The position numbers and the translations under genes were made by a program. A stretch of 64,000 bases of DNA, taken from assembly GCA_029204225.1 (NCBI GenBank), contig CM055103.1:5826852-5890851 (forward strand), given 5' to 3'. The notes under the pieces are model-generated. The model saw nothing but the letters and a program-made list of their open reading frames with translations, did no database searches and was not told the DNA's origin. This document shows positions 1-11,416 of the stretch, one piece after another. This stretch comes from Diphasiastrum complanatum (taxonomy: Eukaryota > Streptophyta > Lycopodiopsida > Lycopodiales > Lycopodiaceae). The first letter of the stretch is position 1, and each line of letters begins with the position of its first letter.

Positions 1-713
1 TCGACTCGCATAGTATATGGGATGGTCTTTCTTCTAATCATCCTTCTGACTCAGACAAACGCCAATAGCAAATGCAGAAACATCAACATAACTATGAAAT
101 AAAATAGCCTAGTTGGGTGGTCTCAGAATATGATCATTGATCAATCTTTGCTTAAGTTCTTCGAACGCTTTCTGCTGTTTATTCATCCACAAGTATTCCA
201 CTTGTTTCTTGAGTAGATGCGTAAGAGAAGCAGCAATAGAAGCATGATTTTGGATAAATCTCCAATAATAGCCGACATGTCCTAAGGAAGCTCTTAGTTC
301 ACGTAGATTGGTTGGTATTTGGAGGTCCTTTATAAGCTTGACTTTATCTTGACTTCTATCCTTTGTTTGATATTCTATGTCCAAGTAAAATTCCTTCTTT
401 CATACCGAAAAAACATTTCTATGGATGAAGGGATAAACAAGTATTTTGACACCGTTTCAATGTAAGTTTCAGCTTCTGTAGATGTGTCACTATATATATA
501 GAAATAATCAATAAAGATTTCAAGAAAAATTCTTAGGAAGGCAACGAAAATTAACATCAGAATTCGCTAAAAAGTCAGGGTTCGTTGCAAAGACCAAAGG
601 GCTTTTTGTTGTAGGCATAAGTGCCCCAATCCGTAGTGAACGTGGTCTTTGAACGATCCTCCTTTCTCACTCCAACCTGATTATAACCAGAGAAACCGTC
701 ATAGAAACTATAA
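1..713 (-). pseudogene. Ty3/gypsy RT/RNase H fragment (Gyp-1)
   Basis: Decayed reverse transcriptase to RNase H piece read on the minus strand from about 713 down to the window edge. It begins with FYDGFSGYNQV, the RT motif A region typical of Tat/Athila-type gypsy elements, then PFGLCN, then EIFIDYF in place of the catalytic DD box (the second Asp is Tyr). The RT-RNase H connection reads LGHVGYYWRFI, and near base 90 an RNase H start reads YVDVSAFAIG. Several frameshifts and stops, including one just before the RNase H start, show it is dead. The lineage differs from the adjacent gag-protease piece, whose relatives carry chromovirus-type RT. The element continues beyond base 1. Confidence 0.85.
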
Positions 714-2012
714 CTATCCTAGAATTATGTGCGTATGCACTAAATCTAAAACATGGAAATCAATTAACTCTCTATAGTCCTGGATCCAAATTGGGAGCCT
801 TGGAACTTTCACATCCCATGTCTCCAAATCTGCTCCTATAGCTAGATATACTCGATATCTATGGTTACTGGCTTCAGTTTTGAGTGCGAGTCTCTGCACA
901 AGACCAGAGTTAATAAAATTATGAGTAGATCCACTATCCACTAAAATACTAACTTCATGTCCATTCACAGTGCCTTTCAAACAAAATAAATCATTTGGCA
1001 AGAACGAAGTAGTACTGAAAGAACAATCACACTCACAATTAATTTTATTAATTTCCAGCTTAAGATTTTCTTTACCTAGCATCTCAATCACTTGAGTTGC
1101 GTCTTTCTTTCGCTCTGGGCATAATTTCATAACATGTCCAGGGCTGATTGCAATGGAAACAAACATTGGTCCTTCTAGTCTTTTTTCGAGACAACTTTGT
1201 CTTTTGTCTAAATTCAGATGCAGCTTAACCCAGTTTATCGAAATATTTAGTTTTCTTATTCCCACGAACTCTTTTCTTCTCTTTTTTCTGGCTGGGTCCA
1301 GATGATCCAAATGGATTAGCCTGTAACTGCTTCCTAGGTGCCACTACTGTGGAGTCGTACGCTTTCACGACACGAACAATATAATCAAAGGTTTGAAGCA
1401 TGTTACGCTTACACTCATTCTGATAGTTTGCGGACAAACCTAGGAAAAACTATTATAGTGCCAGTTTTGCATCGATTGAGAGGACTTCATTCCATAAATC
1501 CATAAAATCTTGTAGGTACGAGTTCAAACTCCGAGTACCCATTTTGCAATTCACAAATCTTTGGTAGAAATATGAGTTGTCCACAACCACAAACGACTTT
1601 CTGAACACCTCCTTAATCTCGTCCCATGTGGTAGGTTTAGGTTGCAAGTCACGCCACCACGACGAAGCTTTACCACATAAGAACAGAATAACACTCTATT
1701 TTTTCTCCTCAGGAATTCCCTGTAGATTGAAATAACCGGTCCACTTGGTTAACCAGTCATCCAGAATTTCAGGTTTCTTCTCTTTTTTCTCCCCCGAAAA
1801 AGATTCAGGCTGAAAGCCCAAATTTGGAGCAGAAAAGCTCTCACTTGATTCAACAGTACTTCCATTTGTTGATCACGTAAAGTGTTCCTGTTGTTTATCT
1901 CATTAAGCGCTTGACTTAATGATTGGAAAATCTACAGATAGGTAGGCATTGACACCTGACGATCGAGATCTGCATTTGCATTATCGTCTGCCCCATATTG
2001 ATTTCCTGACAT
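714..2012 (-). pseudogene. Chromovirus gag-protease remnant (Gyp-2)
   Basis: The gag start is placed at 2012, where the minus strand opens MSGNQYGADDN. A retrotransposon gag domain follows at about 1650-1450 (TWDEIKEVF, SLNSYLQDFMDLW). The aspartic protease lies at about 990-720 with active-site motif VDSGSTHNFIN and the PRLPIWIQ stretch. It aligns closely with the protease at 57045-57380 (DDGSTHNFIN, PRLPIEIQ), so both belong to one chromovirus family. The frame changes several times. Nothing of RT, RNase H or integrase of this lineage follows; the sequence switches at about 714-720 to a different gypsy lineage. Protein would act in virus-like particle formation and polyprotein cleavage. Confidence 0.85.
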
Positions 2013-3780
2013 GCAAATTTTGCTTGAATTAGTCGAGATTCAATCATCAACTAATAAGTGAAACGTTCAAAACCTTCATAACTGGGTAATATTATTCAGC
2101 AAGGTCTTTCACTCATTTGTGCAAACTTTCGCAAAATCAATATTAGATCACATTAACCAACAACAACTTTTTCTGACCAAACATTAAAATTTACAAAAAA
2201 AATTGGGATTTTCAAAATTTGTTCGAAATGGACCAACTGTGAAAATCGATTAAAAAGATCGATTTTGCAATAACACAAGCACTGTCTCAAATTGAAATCA
2301 TTTTGAAAGATCATGCATGGAACTAACTCGACATGCACAAACTTTTTCAAAAAAACAAATTTTTTTTTGTAAATGGCCTATTTGCTAGAAAATCTGCTTT
2401 TTGATCTAGAATTGCCAAAAATAGCTACATGCAAAAATTCTACTGATCAAAATCACTGGTTACGTATGCAACATGCATTTAAGCATGCATACAGGTCTAT
2501 CCATACATTTCCATCAACATGAAATCACTATACTGATTTACAAGCATGCATGCATCAGAACAATTCCGAAATTTTGCAAAATTTAGTTCAAAAATTGCCA
2601 AACTTCAAACGGCCATAACTTTCTCTACAGGACACTAGGTTGGTCGCTGTAAAGCACAATACAGAGGGAGAGTGAGTCTACAAGGCACTTGCTACATCAA
2701 CCTGCCACCTTGGCTTCACATGTGCGAGCAGTAAATGCATAAAAAATAGGTAGGAGGGCGCACTTTTGGAGAGAGAAATCATCAAAAATCACATCCCAGA
2801 CCAATAAGCCTTGGATCAGAGGTTACAAGCACTCTACTAAGGTTCATTAGAGGCATAGAAGCTTCTAACATGTCCAGCAAGCAATCATAAGCTCAGATCA
2901 TGCAAACATGCATTTTTGGCCTCCTTCAACAAGCAAAACTTCAATATGTTGGTGTCTAATACACATCTATCCAAATTGGATGCATTATGGCTCAAATCAG
3001 AGGAAATCCAACATGTACTTATGCTTGTAACAAGAACCAATAGGTTAAGACCCCGAATTGAGAGGTATTCATGCTCAAAAATCATTAAAAAAAACACTAT
3101 TTTTGAGTGTTTTGAGCTCCCTAATGGTGTCTAATCCCTAAAGCTTAGGAACAGCTTCATTACATCTCTGAAAACATTCATAACAAGTCTTGGCTGAGAA
3201 TTTTGAGATCTACCCCAAAATTAGTCCAAAAATTATAAAAAAAAACCTTGTTTTTTGACCAATTTTGACCAAAATTTATGGGGAAAACCCACAAATTCGT
3301 GCAATCAGATCCAAATTCTTGTAAATCCATTGCATTCAAGCACTAAAAGTTCTGATTCAAGTCAAACATGGTTTCTATAGTTATGGCCCAAAAATCCCAA
3401 TTTTTGGTCCAAAATCACTATCTAGTCAACCTTTTGACTATTCAAACATCATGCAATCATTAAATTCTATAATTAATGATTGTAAAATAGTAATTACAAT
3501 CTAGAAAATGTACTACACCAGATCCTATAATCAATTCCTTGCAAAAACCATCAATTCTAGGTGAAAAATTCACTAAATTCATCAAAAATCCTATGATTTT
3601 CATCAAAATTCATGGAGCAAATCCAAATTATGATCTTTAGGCTGAAATTACACCAAGGATCTGAGAATCCACCTACTTAAAATTAAATTCCAACATTTTG
3701 AAGAAGAAGCAAAGAGCTACACCAAAAGAACTGCAAAATCCAAGATCCTCAAGCTCCACCTCCTGGTAGATGTGATCCAA
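2013..3780 (-). other. Untranslated leader of Gyp-2, no gene seen
   Basis: AT-rich stretch between the gag start and the primer-binding site. No conserved protein is seen on either strand; the short open frames here have no recognisable motifs. At about 1.77 kb it is twice the leader of the related element at 58362-59237, so it may contain an unrecognised insertion. Confidence 0.5.
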
Positions 3781-3792
3781 GCTCTGATACCA
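3781..3792 (-). other. Primer-binding site of Gyp-2
   Basis: The minus strand reads TGGTATCAGAGC, the standard plant LTR-retrotransposon primer-binding site complementary to initiator methionine tRNA. It fixes orientation (minus) and places the 5' LTR immediately above 3793. Confidence 0.85.
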
Positions 3793-3793
3793 C

Positions 3794-4269
3794 TATAAAA
3801 ACCACCAAGTGAAGATAATTACATGCAAACCAAAAGGACACCTGTGGAGCATGAACCACCCAACCAATATGGAGAGGCTACTCAATACCTAACCAATCCA
3901 CCCCCAAGTCACAGTGAAGAACACAAGAGAGGAGAGGAGAAACTGGCTCAAGAGTCACAATTCACAATAGGAGGATGGGCGAGTTTCCACTAGACTTATT
4001 CTCCTCAAGAGAGAGAGAGAATATTTCTTTAGGATCCCCATGCAACCTAAATTGAGCCATTGACCTCCTATTCTTGCATTAAAGCAGTCTTCACCATGCA
4101 TGTGCTCCTATGTCCAATTATAGGTCTAGGCCCTCATATGATAATTAATTATTTAATACGACCACGTCCAAAATGACATAGCATAACTAATAACCACATA
4201 CAACTGGAGTGACCACCTGTCCACGTTAGGAATTATTCCGATTTCCTTGTATAGGACATGGACATAACA
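3794..4269 (-). mobile_element. Probable 5' LTR of Gyp-2
   Basis: The stretch next to the primer-binding site ends, in plus coordinates, in GGACATAACA, which reads TGTTATGTCC on the minus strand, a normal LTR start. The other edge reads TATAAAAACC instead of the expected TG, consistent with a point mutation. About 476 bp. The partner LTR is not in the window, so the boundaries are inferred. Confidence 0.5.
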
Positions 4270-4559
4270 CAATGCTACAATCAATCAGACAATAATAGAT
4301 GAAATGCGAAGATCACAATTGGAAGAACATAATGTGATATGTTTTTTTATTTGTTTCAGAGTGAGTTGGTAATGTCTCATTTGTTGCTGGCCTGATGCTC
4401 CTCACAATGTGTTTTCTACTTCTTGCAGATACAACTTCTTTTCTAATGCCTACTAGCATTAGCATTCATTGTATTGCTTTTTGATCTATATTTATGTCCC
4501 ACCAGTTGGAATTACATGATATCTTAATTTACCATCACAAGAGAGGTTTAACCTAAACT
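4270..4559. other. Unassigned spacer
   Basis: Ordinary AT-rich sequence between Gyp-2 and the copia scrap; no coding or repeat structure recognised. Confidence 0.4.
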
Positions 4560-4925
4560 CTAAGTTAACCATCCCTCTGGTAACATTACTTTAACAATTG
4601 AGCGTGATAGTACAAAGCTTCACTCGAGCTAGGGTCCCGATAGTTCGGCCTTGTCTGACAATTCATTCTGCTCGACGTCTAGCTTCAGCTCATGTTCGGG
4701 GGTCTGACTATTCAGTGTCGATGATTGCCAATATGTCAGCCCCTTCGAGGAATGCAAGAAAATGGTTGTATGAGTTCGCCATCTCCAACCCTCCCTCTTG
4801 AATGATGCAACCTTTCTACTTATCTAAATCTCATCACTCTTGCCACCTTCGAAGCTAGCTACGTACTCATCTTCACATGAAGACTGTGTCACAACTGTCT
4901 GCTTCTTGCAGATCCATCTTATCCC
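4560..4925 (-). pseudogene. Copia RNase H and 3' LTR scrap (Cop-1)
   Basis: At 4925-4840 the minus strand reads KKQTVVTQSSCEDEYVA, the Ty1/copia RNase H motif (normally SSCEAEY). Lower down, the minus strand reads CAAGAGGGAG at about 4800-4791, matching the polypurine tract of the Cop-6 element, followed by LTR-like sequence. The C-terminal half of RNase H has been lost, so this is a small, internally deleted 3' end of a copia element. Confidence 0.65.
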
Positions 4926-4949
4926 TACTCTGCATGCTATCAAACAGCC

Positions 4950-5434
4950 ACCTGTTACAGATGTTCAGTTTGAACGGTATCAACAGACGTCGGAATTCAA
5001 CATCCTTTTAAGACGTTGGAATCTGACATCTATTTATATGTTGGATGGGGACGTCAGATGAACATCATCCGTCTGGACAACTTTGAGGCCTTCTATGTTA
5101 AAATAGACATCAGATTCCGACATCCAAGACTGTATCAACAAATGTCGAATTTCGACGTCCGTCTGAGACGTCGAAATCCAACGTCCACATTGGATGTCGA
5201 AATTCAACATCCACATCATCATGTCGGATTCCAGAGTCCACGTTGGTCCTGACATTCAAATTTTGAATCCAGTGTTCAGGACACCAAAAATCAGGTATTG
5301 TCGGATTCCGACGTGTTTATAGATGTAGGATTTCGACAACACTGTTGCGACATGTTTGGCGATGCCCACGACGAATGAAAAAACAAAAATTAAGCTCAGG
5401 ATTCATGTCGCAAATCGTGGTGGGTGTTCTAGTG
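4950..5434 (-). mobile_element. CACTA-like transposon terminus with subterminal repeats
   Basis: The plus strand ends in GGTGGGTGTTCTAGTG at 5434, which on the minus strand is CACTAGAACACCCACC, the form of a CACTA superfamily terminal inverted repeat. Inward of it (about 4970-5340) lie some ten degenerate copies of a near-palindromic 12-mer (GTCG, A/T-rich core, CGAC or CAAC) in both orientations, as expected of CACTA subterminal repeats. No transposase and no matching opposite end are visible; the left side is probably truncated against the copia scrap. Confidence 0.5.
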
Positions 5435-6109
5435 TCTAGAGTAAATTTGATGAATACAAGATAATGGCTACTTGGGAGTTAGCAAAGGGCATGGAAATAA
5501 TAAAGAAATATGAGAAAGAAGCTATTGTAGCCATGCAAAGCCCCTCCTCAAATTCAGTTCCCTATCATGCTAGGTTCTGTATCACAAATATTTGAAAAAA
5601 AAAAAACATGGGTTGAGATGCTCAAAAAATTCAAGGTCAAGGATGAGCAGTAGACGAGTTACCAAAGTCCCCAACAGATTTCTAATGCATGACCATTCCA
5701 GAGGGCAATTTCTGCATCAAGGGATTTTAAGTGACCAGTAAACATTGATGAATAGATTCAAGAGTTTTTAAAGCAACATCCTTATGAATCCTCCTATGGT
5801 GACTAGGTTCTTAAATTCAAGACTTCAAAAATAAAAACAAAGAGATTGAATAGATATCGGCACTTGGTGAACAACCCAAGTGGTGCCTATTTGTATCTAA
5901 AAAACTCATGAGACAATCAGAATAATAAGGGAGGTAGAAATTGACCAGTAGCCTTTGAGGCTAAGTGCTCAAAATCCACCATAAATAGTGGTCCATTGTA
6001 TTTCATTTTTCATGCTCAATCAAATATGGTGGAAACTTGTTACAAGTCCCTAAGATATTCGATTGCCTTGAAGGTTCTGCACACCACATACTAGTGATGA
6101 TGCACCATA
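5435..6109. other. Unassigned sequence
   Basis: No recognisable gene or repeat. Frames on both strands are short and interrupted. Confidence 0.4.
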
Positions 6110-7083
6110 TTCGCCCATACATAGGGTCACAACCGATCCACCCCCATGCACTGGAGCTATCGAGATAGTCAAGCCCAGTCAAGCCTCCTACGATAACTGG
6201 CGTCCCATATCACCAGCATCGCACTCGACTCTCCTTAGCACACATCTCCTGACCTGGAGATACATCCTGGCTCATGCACGTGCTCTGCATCCACCAACTC
6301 CCGGGTAGACTGAGTGAATGGAAAGAGGTAAACTCCACTACTATATAGGCATAGCACAGTGGGTCCCATCAAGCATGATTTTGTCGGCGACACGTGACCA
6401 TCTAGGATGGTGACGCGTGGCACCGAAACATGTCGATAATGCCAGACCTGCGTCATGCCCCTTGCGAGGCCATCATTGAAGGGCCTCCCGTTATGGTACA
6501 TAACATCCCCCCAATACTGGCATCTCATACCACCAGCATCGCACTCGGCTCTCCTTAGCACACATCTCCTGGCCTAGAGATACATCCTGGCTCATGCACG
6601 TGCTCTGCATCCACCAACTCCCGGGTAGACTGAGTGAATGGGAGGAGGTAAAATCCACTACTATATAGGCATAGCACAGTGGGTCCCATCAAGCATGATT
6701 TTGCCGATGACACGTGACCATCTAGGATGGTGACGCATGGCACTGAAACATGTCGATAATGCCAGACCTGCGTCATGCCCCTTGCGAGGCCATCATTGAA
6801 GCGCATCCCGTTATGGTACATAACATCCCCCCAATACTGGCATCCCATACCACCAGCATCCCACTCGGCTCTCCTTAGCACACATCTCCTAGCCTAGAGA
6901 TACATCCTGGCTCATGCACGTGCTCTGCATCCACCAACTCTTGGGTAGACTGAGTGAATGGAAAGAGGTAAAATTCACTACTATATAGGCATAGCATAGT
7001 GGTCCCATCAAGCATGATTTTGCAGGTTACACATGACCATCTAGGATGGTGACGTGTGGCACCGAAACATGTCGATAATGCCA
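6110..7083 (-). mobile_element. 3' LTR of chromovirus Gyp-3, internally triplicated
   Basis: It follows the chromodomain end of Gyp-3 and shares order and words with the Gyp-4 LTR (cgtcccatacca, ctctgcatccac against ctctccatccac, tagactgagtgaatgg against tagatagaatggatgg). The LTR is inflated by tandem copies (next entry). The edge next to the coding part is degenerate and lacks the expected TAACA end. Confidence 0.65.
6202..7083. repeat. 320-bp tandem repeat, two full copies plus a partial third
   Basis: The anchor word caccagcatc recurs at 6211, 6531 and 6851, an exact 320-bp period. Copies are about 6202-6521, 6522-6841 and 6842-7083 (cut short). They differ by only scattered substitutions. 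The two 108-codon minus-strand open frames here are by-products of the repeat, not genes. Confidence 0.9.
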
Positions 7084-7089
7084 GAGGGA

Positions 7090-7500
7090 AAAAGGCAAGG
7101 AATCTAAGTCTTAAATCATTGTCCTACTCCCAGGTGTCCTCATCATCTAACTTACCTTTCCAACAAATCAGATGTTCGAAAATTAAACGATATCTCAGCT
7201 GATGTAGTCGAGTTTCCATGGAGATTTCTGGTTCATGGGGTACAAAAGCAGTGATATCCTCCAATAGCACTAGATCATCTGTGGAAATTAGGTCATCTTT
7301 TCCACCAAGTCGTTCCTTTAAACAACTAACGTGGAATACAGAATGAACTTAGTTCCAACAAAGAGTTTTAGTCTATAAACAACCCTACCGATCTCGTTAA
7401 GCACTTTGAAATGACCACTAAAACGTGGAGATAAATTCCGACATTTCCTCGCTCGAAGTGTCTTAGAGTCTTTTGGGATTCTAAGATACACCTAATCATT
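7090..7500 (-). pseudogene. Gyp-3 integrase C-terminus and chromodomain
   Basis: Nucleotide-level homologue of 53880-54290 in Gyp-4, which encodes the integrase C-terminal domain and a chromodomain. At 7400-7300 the minus strand gives a VLNEIGRVVYRL-like integrase C-terminal segment. The chromodomain itself is badly disrupted. In intact chromoviruses this module directs integration to heterochromatin. Confidence 0.7.
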
Positions 7501-7504
7501 GATC

Positions 7505-8676
7505 TCAAAATCTTGAGGACGCGGCTTTAATTGTCATAGAATTGGTCTCGCGATCCTGAGCCAATCTAATGCTTTTCCTAGCCACTTGCAACATTTCTTG
7601 TATATCATGCAAGAAATCCGCTGCAGCCTTAACCTTTAGGCCTTTGAGTCCAACGGAGGTAGGGGAACAAGGTTGAAAGCCGTACAAGAGCACAAAAGGA
7701 CTAAAGCCCCGCAGAATGCTTCATACAATAGTATGCGAACTCAACTATTGGGAGATATTTTTCCCAATCTGATTGTCACCTGAAAACATATGCACGAAGC
7801 ATAACTTCCATCGACTGGTTTTGACATGTTCGGTCTTACCATCGGTTTCTGGGTGATCCGTAGACGATACAATTAAAGTAGTGTCCAGTCTTTCAAAAAC
7901 TGTCTGCCAGAACTTGGAATCGCGATCACTAACAATATTGTTCGGCAAACCATCCAACCTGAACAACTTTTTAACGAAGAGTTGAGCAAGTTCAGAAGCT
8001 TTGACAATAATTTTTGTTGGAATATACTGTGCCATTTTGATTAGTCTGTCAACTACTACCCAAATAGCATCATGACCCTTTCCAGACTTGGAAAGTCCAA
8101 CCACAAAATCCATGGAAATACTTTCCCATTTCTTGCTGGGAATTTCCAATGGATGCAACAGACCAACTGTCTTGAGTCTTTCTGCTTTATTTACTTGGCA
8201 CTGTTCACACTTTTAAACATATGCCTCGATATGACCTTTTATTTTTGGCCAATAAAATTCTCTCTTAACAAGGTCAAGTGTCCAGGCTGTCCCGCATTGG
8301 GGCTATCGTGGCACTCGCACAAGATTGGCGCCCTTATGTTCGCGATATCTAGCACACAAAATTTTTCTCTACGGAAAAGTAAACCATTTCTAATGGAATA
8401 ATCATCAAGTATCTTCTCTTCACGAGATTTCTTGGAATCCTGCTTTTCAAGATTATTTCTCAAAATAGAGCTTCCTACCAGGACTTCTAGCCAAATACGG
8501 CCAAAAAACTCATCGGTCCGACAAAGATCTCGTAGAGAAAGATGCAACTCGGATTGGAACTCAACAAAGCATAACTGATTAACTTCTCCAATTCGGCTCA
8601 AAGCATTAGTGACACAATTTGATGTACCTCGACGGTACTTGATGTCGATTTGAACTCTTGAATGAGTTCTGACCAA
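7505..8676 (-). pseudogene. Gyp-3 integrase
   Basis: Broken integrase read from about 8440 down to 7505. Parts visible: a zinc-binding N-terminus with ECHDSPNAGQPG, the catalytic core with SMDFVVGL (first Asp), SDRDSKFW (second Asp) and DHPETDGKTEH (region of the Glu, shifted by mutation), and a downstream GLKGLKVKAA segment shared with Gyp-4 at 54450. At least three frameshifts. It would have inserted the element's cDNA. The 8676-8440 part is the linker from RNase H (ALSRIGEVNQL). Confidence 0.85.
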
Positions 8677-8691
8677 CGGGCCTTACGACCC

Positions 8692-9137
8692 CTAAGGTCC
8701 GATATACTTAAGAGACTCATGATCTGTCATAACCACAAATTTAGATCCATACAAATAATGTCTCCAGATCTTTAACGCATGGATGACAGGAAAAAGTTCC
8801 TTCTCACAAGTAGAATATCTACTTTGAGCTGGGTCCAACTTCTTGCTCTCAAAAGCCATAGGTCTACCATCTTGGTAAAGGTCTGCACCCACCGCATAGT
8901 CACTAGCATCCGTTTCCACCAGGAAAGATCCGTAGGGTCCACTATGTGTAAGATACGGGCTATAGACACTAACATCTTCAAAGTTTCAAAGCTTTGATTA
9001 AGTTCATCAGTCCAAACAACAGGTGGACTGATCTTCGAATGCCTTCTAGCCTTCTTCTTATTGCCCTTTTTATATTTTCGAACACCTTTCGGCCTCCTTC
9101 TTATTACCCTTTGTAGTTCATGAGATGTTGCTTTCAA
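8692..9137 (-). pseudogene. Gyp-3 RT end and RNase H
   Basis: RNase H with ETDASDYAVGADLYQDGRP and SRYSTCEKELFPVIHAL, very close to Gyp-4 (ETDASDYAIGAVLYQDGRP). Upstream in a second frame is the RT-RNase H linker (SPPVVWTDELNQSFETLK). Similarity to Gyp-4 stops at about 9137, so the 5' half of the element (gag, protease, RT core) is missing here. Confidence 0.85.
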
Positions 9138-9804
9138 TAATACATTGGAATTTGGAAAAGCTTAATACAATAGTTCAGAATGTGTTGATAGCTTACTCAT
9201 TGGGAGTATGAGTTTGAATAGTTAGAAAGCTAATATCTGAGCTATGTAATGTTTGTCAAATGGTTTCTTTGTGATTCCAACAAAGTATAAGTATGTATCT
9301 ATTATCATTAGCTTGTTAGAAATGAACTAACATATTCATTGTAATCCTTTGTCTTCATTGTAAAGAAAGATCTAGTTGTGAATTCTAGGATTCTTGCAAA
9401 TTAGAGAGAGAAATTGCATACTATTTGGAGAGAAAATCTAGATGGATAACTTTGAGGAGTCATTAGGACAGACATGTGAAAATTGCTTTGATTTTTCAAT
9501 TGAATGATTGAGCAATATGTTTCGAGTTGCGTATCTTTTGAATTTGAAGAGAATAGCCACTAAAGATCAACCATTCAACATTGACACCTCTACCTTTGTT
9601 GCATGAAAGGATTTTGTGAGAGGAGAAATCTAAACCCAACAACACAGCAATTGGGAGAGTTCCACATTGAGTGAAAAATGTCATAAGAATCTAAGAATAC
9701 AAGAAGTTTTTTTTTGCTAAACTAGCACATGTGAAGGCATGAAGAAACTTGCACCCCTCCATACTTTTGTGCCTCTCTTACAAGGCCTCATTTTTTTGTG
9801 TCTT
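9138..9804. other. Unassigned sequence
   Basis: AT-rich, no conserved protein. A 62-codon minus frame at 9496-9684 has no recognisable motif. Confidence 0.4.
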
Positions 9805-10245
9805 GCATTTTCATGCAAAGTCAATATCAAGTTCCTGTATCTTCTTGCAAGTTAACAAAAAAAAAATAGAGGGCATTAATGTAAAAATAAGTAAATAAAT
9901 TTATCAAAAGTAGCCCAAAAAATATCAAAATCTCTCAACAAATTGGCGAACACAAAATGCAAGCAAAAAAAATTCAATAATGTAAAAACGTGTCAATTAT
10001 ATATAGCATTTTCATGCAAAGTCAATTGGGAATAAGATATTTGACCTTTAATTCAATATCAAGTTCTTGTATCTTCACCATGATGCAAGTTAACAAAAAA
10101 GATATAGAGAGCATTAATGTAATAAATAAGTAAATAAATTTATCAAAAGTAGCCCAAAAAATATCAAAATCTCTCAACATTTTGGAAAACACAAAATGCA
10201 AGCAAAAAATAATTCAATAACGTAAAAACGTCAGTTGTATATAGC
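9805..10245. repeat. Tandem duplication of ~200 bp, AT-rich
   Basis: The word gcattttcatgcaaagtcaa starts at 9805 and again at 10006. Copy 1 is 9805-10005, copy 2 10006-10245 with about 40 extra bases. Both contain the same ordered words (taaataaatttatcaaaag, caaaatctctcaaca, acacaaaatgcaagc). Noncoding. Confidence 0.85.
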
Positions 10246-11416
10246 ATATTGTCTAGTCCTGAACAACTAAGAAGTTGAATTGTTGTTTTGTCCCATTTGA
10301 ACCAAATGGGTTTCACATTTATATGAATAAGACATCAATAAAAAACGAGAAAAGAATGATGATTTGAAAGTGTGTTAAATTTGTCCCAACCAGATGTAGG
10401 GCCCACTAATAGTGGAGAGTGTGAGTACATGTCTCAAATTACTAGAAACGAATTTGAATATGGCCAAATTTATCAGTAGCAAGCCTCAATCAAGATGTGG
10501 AGCTATTTGTCTGCTAATGTAGGACTACACAATGAGCTACAAAATGTGTCCAACTTGCATTGAAAGATGCAAATTTGTTCACCTGTGAACTGTACCTTCA
10601 TATGACATAACAACATCTAATTGTCACATTGTCCGAAATCATGTAGCAAATAAATGCCAATATCAAGTACAAGGAAAGAAAAAACCCCTAAACTAGAGGA
10701 CAAATCCTTTACAGACAATTAATGTTTTGGAAGAGGATTTCTCCAGTCTTGAACTGAAGTACTTTAGTTGTGCTTGGTAGAAAATTAACAAAAAATACCT
10801 TTGATCTTTGCTCTTTGCTCTTTGAACAAACCAAATTTGGAGAGTAGTTAAATGCTCCAAAAGCATCTGAATCTCAAATGTTGCAAGTGAAATATAGTGA
10901 AATAACCACAATCTTGGAATATAACAAAAAAATTGGAAAATAAAGTGTTTGCTATTTGACAATACACTGCCCAGTAAATAACAAACCAAGTATCACCTTT
11001 GAATAGGTCTGTTTGTGATGACTATCAGATCCAAGAAATTATCTACCAAGACAATCTTGCTTTTGCCTTCGCAAGGAACAAGAATCAAATCCAACAAAAC
11101 CCAATAATCTTTCTGTTATGAGATCTCTGATTGCCAAGAGTAATACACTGCACAGAGGAAGCTCGATTTGAATGGTTGTCTGGCCTACTACTGTGCCACT
11201 GTTTCAAAAAAAACAGAGCTTAATTACTTGATCATAAACTATTTTTATCCCTCACTAACACCTTGCTCTCGAACATTACAGAGCATTTGGAATGAATTTC
11301 TTACTGCTATTTCTTTGCTTTTTCAGCTCAGAACATTGGTGTGAGCTTGAGAGCAGATAAAGGTCCAAAGTCTCAACTCATTAAATACTCCAGACTTCTT
11401 TCACAGTTTGAACTTC
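10246..11416. other. Noncoding; probable 3' flank of the 11.4-kb gene
   Basis: No conserved coding on either strand. The part nearest 11416 would be the 3' untranslated region of the minus-strand gene at 11417-11911, but no poly(A) site is certain. Confidence 0.35.

Noticed and set aside
6235-6881. Two near-identical 108-codon open frames as a duplicated gene
   Set aside because: They are frames through the 320-bp tandem repeat inside an LTR; no conserved protein motif.
9600-9690. LTR boundary around the word aattgggagagttccacattgag
   Set aside because: No primer-binding site, polypurine tract or partner LTR could be found.
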